Assembly: GCA_035646975.1 (NCBI GenBank)
Contig: DASROJ010000142.1
Span: 1 to 6,222, forward strand
DNA: 6,222 nucleotides
Direction of reading: 5' to 3'
Source: DASROJ01 sp035646975
GTDB taxonomy: Bacteria; Acidobacteriota; Polarisedimenticolia; JACPZX01; DASXTC01
Shown here: in pieces, positions 1-5,903 of the stretch
Numbering within the stretch: position 1 is the first letter of the stretch
Layout: every line of letters begins with the position of its first letter
Program-made: the position numbers and the translations under genes
The notes under the pieces: generated by a model
What the model was told of the DNA's origin: nothing
The model's input: the letters and a program-made list of their open reading frames with translations, nothing else
Databases searched by the model: none

Positions 1-188
1 AGAATCGCCTCGTGGCCCGCGCCGCTGATCTGGAAGAAGTACTTCGTCTGCCGCTTGAGTTGCAATTCCTTGTCGTCGATGCGCCGCGACAGGTACATGG
101 TGCGGTAGATCCTCACCAGCGCCTCGCGGTCCAGCCCGAGGGCGCGGGGCTCGATCTGCGGGGATTTGTCGTTGGCCCGTGTCTTCAC
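1..188 (-). CDS. 2-oxoacid dehydrogenase E1 component, N-terminal part (partial, runs off the window)
   Basis: Only the first 62 codons are visible. They start at a GTG at 188-186 that overlaps the stop codon of the preceding E1-alpha gene (GTGA, 4-base overlap). A GGGAG ribosome-binding site lies seven bases upstream (196-200). The visible protein has about 20 polar residues, then the E1-alpha opening helix (residues about 25-50, LVRIYRTMYLSRRIDDKEL) and the FFQISGAGHEA segment (residues 51-61). That segment matches the conserved substrate-channel and TPP-domain start of branched-chain 2-oxoacid or pyruvate dehydrogenase E1. Known members with this particular opening are often fused alpha/beta E1 proteins of about 700 residues, but the beta half is outside the window, so fusion is inference. 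The enzyme would decarboxylate a 2-oxoacid with thiamine diphosphate and pass the acyl group to an E2 lipoyl protein in the cytoplasm. The tight overlap implies coupled translation with the upstream paralogue. Confidence 0.85.
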   Translation of the reverse strand, partial: MKTRANDKSPQIEPRALGLDREALVRIYRTMYLSRRIDDKELQLKRQTKYFFQISGAGHEAI

Positions 189-1243
189 GCGTGCACTCCC
201 ATCAGGATGTCGGCCTCGGTGGCGGTGGTGGCGCGCCGGCTCGACAGCGCGGATTCGGCGGCCTGCTCCACCTCTCCGGTCACACGATCCTCGATGCGGC
301 CGAGGGTCTCGGCGCTGACGCTGCGCGCCGTGGTCAACCAGGTCTCGTACATTCCGATCGGGTCACGGCGCCCCCACCAGGTGAACGTCTCGGGTGGAAA
401 CAACGCGCGCGCTTCGGCCTCGTCGTGCGTGGCGTGACCGCCCATCCGGAACGTGGCGGCGGTGACGATGACGGGCCCGTCTCCGGCGCGGCAGCGCGCC
501 GCGGCCTCGAGCGTGACCGCGAAGACATCCAGCACGTTGTTGCCGTCGCAGACCAGGCCATCCACGCCGTAGTTTTCGCGCATCTGCTCGCAACCCGCCC
601 TGGAGTGGATTTCCCTGTGCGTCCCCAGCGCCACCTGGTTGTCCTGCAGCACGAGGACCAGGGGCAGCCCTTTCACCGCGGCGAAGTTCATCCCTTCGTG
701 GAACTCGGCGGTCCACCGTGCTCCATCACCCACCCAGGTCATCGCGACGTGCGGCTCCCCCTTCAGCTTGAACGAAAGAGCCAGCCCGGCGAACACCGGC
801 ACCAGTGCGCCCACGAACGAGATCGGCGGGATGACACCGCAGCCCGGGTCGCCTGTATGCAGGTCGCGCCCCTTCGTGATCGTGTCGGAAGCCCCAAGAT
901 AGATCTTGAGCAGGTCGGCCAGCGGCATTCCCATTTCGTGACAGCTGCCGGCGTTCCTGATCATCGGTCCCACGACATCTCCCTTGCTCAGCGCGTGGAC
1001 GCTGCCCACGGTGACGGCTTCTTCCCCGGTTCCGAGCCAGGCCTTGGAGATGACCCCCTGGCGCACCCATCGCTTCAGGGCGATGTCGTGCAGGCGGTTG
1101 CGAAGCATTCCTTCGTACAGCCGCAACAGGACGTCGTCGCCGGGCAGCGCGCCGGGGATGCGGGCGCGAAACCCGGCCATCGCCCCCGGATCGGGCGTCC
1201 AGTCGATGTACTCCGGCGGGTCGAACGCAGGATAGCGACGCAT
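185..1243 (-). CDS. Thiamine-diphosphate-dependent 2-oxoacid dehydrogenase, E1-alpha-like subunit
   Basis: This 352-residue protein has the length and motif order of E1-alpha subunits of the pyruvate / branched-chain 2-oxoacid dehydrogenase complexes. Those enzymes decarboxylate a 2-oxoacid on thiamine diphosphate and reductively acylate the lipoyl group of E2. The opening helix is at residues about 40-60 and an LGTGEEA segment at 70-76. The Mg-TPP motif begins with VGDG (171-174) and ends at DN (201-202), where most relatives have NN. The segment GRDLH (125-129) carries a likely active-site His. RMGGH (266-270) corresponds to the phosphorylation-loop region of mammalian branched-chain E1-alpha: the catalytic His is kept (H270), and Ala271 sits at the regulated-Ser position. 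The ATG start at 1243-1241 has no strong Shine-Dalgarno at ideal spacing; GAGGGG lies about 12 bases away. The substrate (pyruvate or branched-chain acid) cannot be fixed. It is translated just before a second E1 gene, which is unusual. Confidence 0.88.
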   Translation of the reverse strand: MRRYPAFDPPEYIDWTPDPGAMAGFRARIPGALPGDDVLLRLYEGMLRNRLHDIALKRWVRQGVISKAWLGTGEEAVTVGSVHALSKGDVVGPMIRNAGSCHEMGMPLADLLKIYLGASDTITKGRDLHTGDPGCGVIPPISFVGALVPVFAGLALSFKLKGEPHVAMTWVGDGARWTAEFHEGMNFAAVKGLPLVLVLQDNQVALGTHREIHSRAGCEQMRENYGVDGLVCDGNNVLDVFAVTLEAAARCRAGDGPVIVTAATFRMGGHATHDEAEARALFPPETFTWWGRRDPIGMYETWLTTARSVSAETLGRIEDRVTGEVEQAAESALSSRRATTATEADILMGVHA

Positions 1244-1271
1244 TATTGATGGAGGCCCCTCAGGCCTTGCC

Positions 1272-1301
1272 AGTCTACCTTCGGGCCGCGAGGGGCGTCA
1301 A
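1272..1301 (-). promoter_or_regulatory. Candidate sigma70-type promoter for the E1 genes
   Basis: On the minus strand, TTGACG (1301-1296, five of six matches to the -35 consensus) is followed after 18 bases by TAGACT (1277-1272, four of six matches to the -10 consensus). Transcription would begin near 1265 and leave a leader of about 20 bases before the E1-alpha ATG. It lies in the 81-base gap after the yceI-like gene, so the E1 pair can be expressed independently of the genes upstream. It was found by eye, and high-GC organisms often tolerate weaker boxes. Confidence 0.5.
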
Positions 1302-1324
1302 TTGCGCGATGGGGCGGTGGGGGG

Positions 1325-1969
1325 CTACTTGACCCGGACGGTGAACGTCACGGTCACGTCGTCCTTGACCTTGTTGAAGAAGATGGAAGGGTCGGGAATC
1401 GAGTAATCCGACAGCTTGACGCCGATCTTTCCCGTGACGACCCATCCCGACGCCTCGTGACGCGCCTCCACCGGCAGCCTCACCGCGCGTTTGACACCAT
1501 GAATGGTCAGGTCGCCGGGCACCGTCGCCTTCACCTCTTTGTAGCCGCCGGCCGGGTCCTTCGTGGACGAGACGATCGCCGGCTGCGCCGTGGAGACAAA
1601 GGTGATCTTCGGGTGCTTGCCCGTCTCCAGGCAGCTCTCCCGCATCTTCTTGTCGCGTGACCCGTTGCCGGTCTCGAGCTTTGCGGCCTCGATTTCAACC
1701 GAGACGCGCCCGTCGGCGAAAATGTCGCCGCTTGCCGAGCTGAGGCTGCCGGTCACGGCCTTGGTGTGCCCTTCCACGGTGTGAAAGGTGGTGTCGAGCT
1801 GAAAACCGACCTCGCTCGCTGCCGGGTCGATCTCGAGCCGCACCGGGGCGGAGGCCCACACTCCCGCCGATGCCAGGGCGACGCCCGCCGCCAGCATCCC
1901 CAGGGTGGTCATCCTGCCTGCGCTCGTCCATCTCATGACATGATTGTGGTTCAATCTCCGACGCTTCAC
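1325..1969 (-). CDS. YceI-family secreted lipocalin-like protein
   Basis: This 214-residue protein has an N-terminal export signal: basic KRRR at 2-5 and Arg13/Arg19, a hydrophobic stretch at about 20-38, and a likely cleavage site near VWASA (37-41). The mature part is a YceI beta-barrel. It starts with LEIDPAASEVGF (45-56), has TFHTVEGH (61-68), GKHPKITF (117-124) and the family signature GDLTIHG (152-158), and ends with the C-terminal strand DDVTVTFTVRV (203-213). YceI proteins bind long isoprenoid or amide lipids in the periplasm; their physiological role is often unclear. Cys113 lies just before the KHPKITF strand. The GTG start at 1969-1967 is chosen because it lies 10 bases after the stop of the MBL gene and has AAGG upstream. 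An ATG at 1936 would shorten the protein by 11 residues but has no well-spaced ribosome-binding site. It is the last gene of the tlpA-MBL-yceI set. Confidence 0.88.
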   Translation of the reverse strand: MKRRRLNHNHVMRWTSAGRMTTLGMLAAGVALASAGVWASAPVRLEIDPAASEVGFQLDTTFHTVEGHTKAVTGSLSSASGDIFADGRVSVEIEAAKLETGNGSRDKKMRESCLETGKHPKITFVSTAQPAIVSSTKDPAGGYKEVKATVPGDLTIHGVKRAVRLPVEARHEASGWVVTGKIGVKLSDYSIPDPSIFFNKVKDDVTVTFTVRVK

Positions 1970-1989
1970 AACCGGGCCTTCACCCGGTT
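1970..1989 (-). promoter_or_regulatory. Hairpin at the MBL/yceI junction with Shine-Dalgarno bases in the loop
   Basis: On the minus-strand transcript, AACCGGG (1989-1983) and CCCGGTT (1976-1970) form a perfect 7-bp stem around the loop TGAAGG (1982-1977). The loop contains the TGA stop of the MBL gene and the AAGG that precedes the yceI start. The GTG start codon (1969-1967) follows the stem directly. No U-run follows, so it is not a standard intrinsic terminator. It may tune ribosome re-initiation on the yceI-like gene or mark an RNA-processing site; both are inferences. Confidence 0.5.
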
Positions 1990-2702
1990 TGCGCCATCCG
2001 CGTGAAGCGTTGCTCGTAACCGTCGGCCAGGTCCCTCAAGGCCGCGGCGCCATCCCCCTGGAATGCCGGTCCATGCATCAGCCCGAGCGTGCGCGGCTGA
2101 AGCTCCGCCAGCCGGCGCAGGGTCGGCGCCGTGCGGGGAGTCAGCGCGGTGGCGCCGTAGGTATCTTCGGCCGCGAAGGCCGGGCCGACGATGTCGCCTC
2201 CCGTCACGGCGCCGTTGTCCCCCATCTGGGTGAACAGGTCGCCGCACAGAAGCGTGGCGGTCGTCTCTTCGTAAAGCAGCCCGGCGTCCCATCCGTGCGG
2301 GACATGGGGCGTGGCCAGGAACCTGAGAGTCTTTCCTCCCAGTTCGAGCGTTTCGCCATCCTCCAGCGAGCGTGGTTCGCGCAGGCACAGATCCCGCGCC
2401 GCGATGATGACCCCGATCCCGCTCACCGCGACGCGGGCGCGCGGAGCGGCGTCGAGCCAGTCGTTCATCGCGCCCGACTCGTCCGCTTCGTGGTGGCCGT
2501 ACGAAATCCAGCGAATCCGATCCACCGGAATCACCCGGGACACGGCATCCCGCACGAGCGGGAAAATCTGGCGCAACCCCGTGTGAAACAGCACCGGCTC
2601 TTCCGCCACGACGAGGTACTGGTTGAACGGCAGGCCGGCGGCCTCGACATAGGTGGAAAGCCTGTAGATGCCGCTGGCGACCTCCGTGACGCTGGTTTCC
2701 AT
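1980..2702 (-). CDS. Metallo-beta-lactamase-fold protein with a diiron (flavodiiron/ODP-like) ligand set
   Basis: This 240-residue single-domain protein has no signal peptide, so it is probably cytoplasmic. Its ligand pattern follows flavodiiron proteins, not typical zinc beta-lactamases. H70-x-E72-x-D74 lies in YGHHEADESG, then H136 (PHGWD), D155 (CGDLF) exactly 18 residues later, and H210 (LMHGP). In flavodiiron proteins the first motif is H-x-E-x-D-H; here the sixth position is Glu75. The C-terminal flavodoxin domain of true flavodiiron enzymes is absent, so it would need an external electron donor if it reduces oxygen or nitric oxide. A hydrolase or a sensory ODP-type role is equally open. 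The ATG at 2702 has GGAGAG eight bases upstream. The gene starts 22 bases after the tlpA-like stop codon and ends 10 bases before the yceI-like start, so it is the middle of an operon. Confidence 0.82.
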   Translation of the reverse strand: METSVTEVASGIYRLSTYVEAAGLPFNQYLVVAEEPVLFHTGLRQIFPLVRDAVSRVIPVDRIRWISYGHHEADESGAMNDWLDAAPRARVAVSGIGVIIAARDLCLREPRSLEDGETLELGGKTLRFLATPHVPHGWDAGLLYEETTATLLCGDLFTQMGDNGAVTGGDIVGPAFAAEDTYGATALTPRTAPTLRRLAELQPRTLGLMHGPAFQGDGAAALRDLADGYEQRFTRMAQTG

Positions 2703-2724
2703 GTTTCACGCTCTCCCTGGAAGG

Positions 2725-3840
2725 TTACTTTTCGATCAGCTCACCGACCGTTCGTTCGACCTCCGCGCCGAACAGCGCGCGGCCTCGAATCAAACCCGAG
2801 CGGTCGATCAGGTATGACATCGGTATCGCCTGCACGTTGTAGGCGCGAAAGATCGGATCGGCCGGCCCCAGTCCGCTGGCGTCGGCCACGATCACGGGCC
2901 AGCGCATCCGCTCCTTCGCCACGAAGCGGTTCAACGCGGCCTTGTCGGTGTCGGCGCTCACGCCGACGATCGTGAAGCCCTCCGCGTGAAACCTTTCGTA
3001 GGCGCGCTTGAGGCTGGGCAGCTCGTTCATGCAGGGCTGGCACCATGTCGCCCAGAAATCCAGCAGCACGATCTTCCCCCTGAGCGACGACAGGCTCGCC
3101 TTCGCCCCGTCGATGCTCACCGTTTCGAAATCGGGCGCCGGGTGGCCCGGCCCCAGCCGTTCGATCTCGTCGATGTAGCCGCGCGAGGCTTCCGCGTTGG
3201 CGGAGGTCGGGTACTGTTCGGCCACGATCTTGAAGTGCTCGAGGGCCTTGCGCAAATCGACATCGAACCGGTACCAGCTCAACGCGATGGTGAATTCCGC
3301 CGCCGCGATGGTCGAAGCGGTCTTCGTGGCTTTCATGGCGCGCTGCATGTCGGCCACGATGCCCGGCGCCGCGCGCCGCCATGCCCGTTGCTTGATGCCG
3401 TAGTCCATCGATTCGATCGCCGCGCGCCCCCCGGCCTCGGCCATCCGCATCGCCGAGACCTGCGGAAACACGCCCGCCACCGCCGCGGCATCGGGGCAGG
3501 TCCTGAGCATCAGATCGTAGGTCTTGAAAAATCCGTCGGTGTCGAGCAATGCCGCGCGCATCTGCATCACCCCCGACAGCGCCTCGGCCGCCTCCGGGGC
3601 GCCCGGATGCGCTGCGGCGAAGCGCTCGAGCCGTTCGGCCCAGACAGGCCGCGGGTCGGCAACGCTGCCGTCCGCGGAAGACCAGGCGCGCACTTCGGCC
3701 ATCGCCTTCTGTGTCAGGTCGAGATATTCCTGTTTCACGGCGGAGGGGTCCTGCGCAACCTCTCGAGGCGCGGGCGAGCAGGACGGCAGAAGCAGACAGC
3801 CCGCGAAGGCCAGGGCGGCCGCGCCGGTGCGTCGGGTCAC
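2725..3840 (-). CDS. TlpA-family thioredoxin-like lipoprotein with N-terminal helical extension
   Basis: This 371-residue protein has three parts. Residues 1-21 are a lipoprotein signal with RR near the start, hydrophobic residues at 7-18 and LPSC at 18-21, so Cys21 is the likely lipidated residue; Pro at -2 is slightly atypical. Residues 22-230 are Ala-rich and mostly helical, with a TPR-like stretch at about 189-229. The last part, from about 232 to the end, is a TlpA/ResA-type thioredoxin domain. It opens with GHPAPDF, has the redox motif WCQPC (Cys267 and Cys270) and a cis-proline in AIPMSYLID (Pro340). TlpA/ResA proteins act outside the cytoplasmic membrane as disulfide reductases, often in cytochrome or envelope-protein maturation. 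The partner here is unknown. The start is GTG at 3840-3838, with AAGGA ten bases upstream (3851-3855). It is the first gene of the set followed by the MBL and YceI genes. Confidence 0.9.
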   Translation of the reverse strand: MTRRTGAAALAFAGCLLLPSCSPAPREVAQDPSAVKQEYLDLTQKAMAEVRAWSSADGSVADPRPVWAERLERFAAAHPGAPEAAEALSGVMQMRAALLDTDGFFKTYDLMLRTCPDAAAVAGVFPQVSAMRMAEAGGRAAIESMDYGIKQRAWRRAAPGIVADMQRAMKATKTASTIAAAEFTIALSWYRFDVDLRKALEHFKIVAEQYPTSANAEASRGYIDEIERLGPGHPAPDFETVSIDGAKASLSSLRGKIVLLDFWATWCQPCMNELPSLKRAYERFHAEGFTIVGVSADTDKAALNRFVAKERMRWPVIVADASGLGPADPIFRAYNVQAIPMSYLIDRSGLIRGRALFGAEVERTVGELIEK

Positions 3841-3855
3841 GCGTCACCGTTCCTT

Positions 3856-3890
3856 TTCAGCGACTCCCCTCACGTTCAGCGACTCCCCTC
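3856..3890. repeat. Two direct copies of a 16-base unit upstream of the tlpA-like gene
   Basis: The unit TTCAGCGACTCCCCTC occurs at 3856-3871 and again, identically, at 3875-3890, separated by ACG (19-base period). Read on the minus strand, each copy begins with the purine-rich GAGGGGAG and ends with GCTGAA. The pair ends 15 bases before the GTG of the tlpA-like gene and so lies in its 5' leader. It could be a tandem operator, an RNA element, or part of a dispersed genomic repeat. The window alone does not decide. Confidence 0.7.
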
Positions 3891-3909
3891 GCAGAGGCGG
3901 CTGCAGGGG
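3885..3909 (-). promoter_or_regulatory. Leader hairpin upstream of the tlpA-like gene
   Basis: On the minus strand CCCCTGCAG (3909-3901) pairs with CTGCGAGGGG (3894-3885). This gives nine base pairs with one bulged G (3890) and a six-base loop (3900-3895). The 3' arm takes in the GAGGGG of the distal 16-base repeat and leaves the proximal copy free. No U-run follows, so it is not an ordinary terminator. The pairing is directly visible; a regulatory role is inference. Confidence 0.4.
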
Positions 3910-3948
3910 GGCCATATGGGGCGCTTCCCATCCGCCCGGGTAGCTGGC

Positions 3949-3977
3949 ATCCTACACTTCCCTCGACAGCGCGGCAA
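3949..3977 (-). promoter_or_regulatory. Candidate promoter for the tlpA-MBL-yceI set
   Basis: On the minus strand TTGCCG (3977-3972) and TAGGAT (3954-3949) are separated by 17 bases, each with four of six consensus matches. A start near 3942 would give a leader of about 100 bases carrying the hairpin and the direct repeat. The site lies in the 163-base divergent gap. No comparably spaced pair was found for the plus-strand genes in the same gap. Confidence 0.35.
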
Positions 3978-4003
3978 CGCGAGGCAAGCCCAGGAGCCTG
4001 TTC

Positions 4004-4858
4004 ATGATCCTCGTGACCGGCGCCGGCGGAACCGTCGGCGGCGAGCTGGTGAATCGCTTGTCCTCTGAAGGCGTCCCGTTCCGCGCGGCGTATCGCTCCG
4101 CAGCCGGAGTCGCGGCCGCCAGGTCGCGCGGCATCGACGCGATCGGCGTGGAGTACGACCGACCCGAATCGCTTCGGCCTGCGCTGCAGGGCGTCGACTC
4201 GATGTTTCTGCTCTGCGCCAACGGGCCCGACCAGACGCGGTACGAGATCAACGCCGTGCGCGAGGCGGTCAACGGCGGCGTGAAACGGATCGTGAAACTC
4301 TCCGTCTGGGACGCGGGCGGCCAGGAGTTTTCGTTCGCCAGGACGCACCGGGCCGTGGAAAGGGAAATAGAGTCCTCGGGACTCGTCTGGACATTCCTTC
4401 GGCCCAACGGCTTCATGCAGAATCTTTCGAACTTCCACGCCGCGGGCGTCAAGGCGGGAGTCATCCATCTGTGCGGAACCCGCACGCCGATCAGCCACAT
4501 CGATGCCCGTGACGTCGCGGCGGTCGCTGCCGCGGTTCTCGCCACCGGTAGCGACCATTCGGCAATGGCCTACGATCTCACCGGACCCGAGGCGTTGACC
4601 TACCAGCAGATCGCCATGAGTCTGTCGAAGGCGCTCGGCAGGGAGATCGTCTGCGAGGAGACCTCGCCGGCCGACTTCAGGAAGGCGATGATCAGGTCCG
4701 GATCGCCGGACTGGGTCGCCGATGCGGTGATCGATCTGATGCGGTATTACCTCGACGGACGCGCCGGCCGCGTCACGCCATGGGTCGGTCGGATCACGGG
4801 CCGCGAGCCCGGGTCGTTCGATCGATTCGTCCGTGATTACCGCGGGGCGTTCGCCTAG
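4004..4858 (+). CDS. NmrA-like / atypical SDR family NAD(P)-binding oxidoreductase
   Basis: This 284-residue protein opens directly with a Rossmann motif: TGAGGTVG at 5-12, giving Gly6, Gly9 and Gly12 of GxxGxxG. Arg31 at the end of the second strand (AAYRS) suggests NADP(H) preference. Later landmarks are VKLSVWDA (97-104), the H-x3-E region HRAVERE (115-121), SGLVWTFLRPNGFMQN (125-140) and SHIDARDVA. These are typical of the NmrA / quinone-oxidoreductase-2 (QorB-like) branch, which lacks the classical YxxxK catalytic pair. Relatives reduce quinones or act as NADP(H) redox sensors; which applies here cannot be told. The ATG has a good AGGAG site seven bases upstream (3992-3996). It is divergent from the tlpA-like gene and lies 43 bases ahead of the alcohol dehydrogenase gene, probably as its operon partner. 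Confidence 0.85.
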   Translation: MILVTGAGGTVGGELVNRLSSEGVPFRAAYRSAAGVAAARSRGIDAIGVEYDRPESLRPALQGVDSMFLLCANGPDQTRYEINAVREAVNGGVKRIVKLSVWDAGGQEFSFARTHRAVEREIESSGLVWTFLRPNGFMQNLSNFHAAGVKAGVIHLCGTRTPISHIDARDVAAVAAAVLATGSDHSAMAYDLTGPEALTYQQIAMSLSKALGREIVCEETSPADFRKAMIRSGSPDWVADAVIDLMRYYLDGRAGRVTPWVGRITGREPGSFDRFVRDYRGAFA

Positions 4859-4901
4859 AAGCCTGTCCGAGTCATCGCTCAGGTCCCGGAGGAGACCACA
4901 C

Positions 4902-5903
4902 ATGAAGGCGGCTGTCATCACCGAGTTCAACCGCCCCTGGTCCATTATGAACGTGCCGGACCCCAGGCCCGGGCCGCGCCAGGTGCTCATCCGGATCCGC
5001 GCCAGCGGCATGTGCGGAACGGATATCCACGCGCATCATGGCAGGATGCCGATCAGGCTGCCGCAGGTGGCGGGCCACGAGCCGGTGGGCACGATCGTCG
5101 AAACAGGCGCCGGCGTGACGGACCTCCGCGTGGGAGATCGCGTCGGCGTCTGCTGGCATCAGAAAGGATGCGGCCGGTGCGTCTTCTGCCAGCAGCGTCG
5201 CGACATTTACTGCGCCGGGATGCAGACCTGGATGAACCTGGGCGGGGGCAACTCCGAGCTGATGCTGGCCTGGGAGGCGGGTTGCGCGTTGATCCCCGCT
5301 GGCATCTCCGACGAGGACGCCGCGCCCGTCTTCTGCGCCGGCTTCACGGTAATGAGCGGTCTTCGCAACGCGGAGCCACGCCCTGGCGATCGCGTCGCGG
5401 TGCTGGGTCTCGGCGGGCTCGGGCACCTGGCCATCCAGTTCGCCCGTGCGCTCGGCCTGGAGGTGTTCGCGCTGACCGGCACGGAGTCGAAAAAAGACGA
5501 AGCGCGTTCCCTCGGCGCTCATGAAGTCATCATCGCATCGGGCGATCTCGGCCAGGCCCTGCTGAAGGCCGGCGGGGCCGACATCATCCTGGGGACGACC
5601 AACTCGGCGGCGCACGTCACCCAGGCGCTGGCCGGTCTTCGCCCCGGAGGCCGCCACGTCAACATGGGTTCGCTGGACGGGCCGGTGCAGGTCGACTCGC
5701 TGCTGTTTCTCGGCAAACAGCTCAGGCTGATCGGCAGCAAGCAGAACCATCGACGCGACCTGGTCGAAGCACTGGAGCTGGTGGCGGCCGGGAAAGTGAA
5801 GCCGATGCTCGAGGTCTACCCGTTCGACCAGGTCAATGCGGTGCGGGACCGGCTCGAGGCTGGAAAGGTACGATACCGGGCGGTGCTCAGGAATGCCTCC
5901 TGA
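4902..5903 (+). CDS. Zinc-dependent medium-chain alcohol dehydrogenase
   Basis: This 333-residue protein has the full medium-chain dehydrogenase/reductase plan: an N-terminal GroES-like catalytic domain, then a Rossmann domain. The likely catalytic-zinc ligands are Cys38 (GMCGTD), His59/Glu60 (AGHEP) and Cys145 (APVFCAG). The structural-zinc cysteines are 90, 93, 96 and 104, in the spacing C-x2-C-x2-C-x7-C. The coenzyme motif is GLGGLG (169-174). It should oxidise an alcohol or reduce an aldehyde or ketone with NAD(P); the substrate is not predictable. The start is the ATG at 4902, supported by GGAGGAG seven bases upstream (4888-4894). An upstream in-frame ATG at 4833 would add 23 residues with no family match and would run into the preceding gene. 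The gene probably shares a transcript with the NmrA-like gene. Confidence 0.92.
   Translation: MKAAVITEFNRPWSIMNVPDPRPGPRQVLIRIRASGMCGTDIHAHHGRMPIRLPQVAGHEPVGTIVETGAGVTDLRVGDRVGVCWHQKGCGRCVFCQQRRDIYCAGMQTWMNLGGGNSELMLAWEAGCALIPAGISDEDAAPVFCAGFTVMSGLRNAEPRPGDRVAVLGLGGLGHLAIQFARALGLEVFALTGTESKKDEARSLGAHEVIIASGDLGQALLKAGGADIILGTTNSAAHVTQALAGLRPGGRHVNMGSLDGPVQVDSLLFLGKQLRLIGSKQNHRRDLVEALELVAAGKVKPMLEVYPFDQVNAVRDRLEAGKVRYRAVLRNAS

Noticed and set aside
179..1249. A 356-codon open frame on the plus strand opposite the E1-alpha gene
   Set aside because: It mirrors the minus-strand E1 gene. Its translation is rich in Arg, His, Pro and Gln with no domain, and the minus-strand frame has clear TPP motifs. 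Such antisense frames are common in high-GC DNA.
1311..1325. G-rich run (GGGG, GG, GGGGGG) at the 3' end of the yceI-like gene
   Set aside because: There are too few separate G-tracts for a convincing quadruplex, and the run overlaps the stop-codon region without other signals.
1966..2709. Alternative minus-strand frame slightly longer than the MBL gene
   Set aside because: It is shifted by one frame and the translation is Arg/Gly-rich. The metal-ligand motifs appear only in the 1980-2702 frame, which also has a good ribosome-binding site.
1944..2975. Long plus-strand frame over the MBL and tlpA-like genes
   Set aside because: It is Arg/Pro-rich with no recognisable motif and crosses two well-supported minus-strand genes and their junction.
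3912..3919. CCATATGG palindrome in the divergent gap
   Set aside because: Eight-base palindromes are expected by chance and nothing around it supports an operator.
3953..3958. TACACT as a plus-strand -10 box for the NmrA-like gene
   Set aside because: The best -35-like hexamer (TTCCCA, 3925-3930) is 22 bases away, so no acceptable promoter pair forms.
4833..4901. Extended start of the alcohol dehydrogenase
   Set aside because: The extra 23 residues are Arg/Ser-rich, overlap the preceding gene and match nothing in the family. The ATG at 4902 has GGAGGAG at ideal spacing.
3857..5011. A 384-codon minus-strand frame opposite the NmrA-like gene
   Set aside because: It has no family motifs and runs through the divergent intergenic region. 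The plus-strand frame has the Rossmann motif and a ribosome-binding site.
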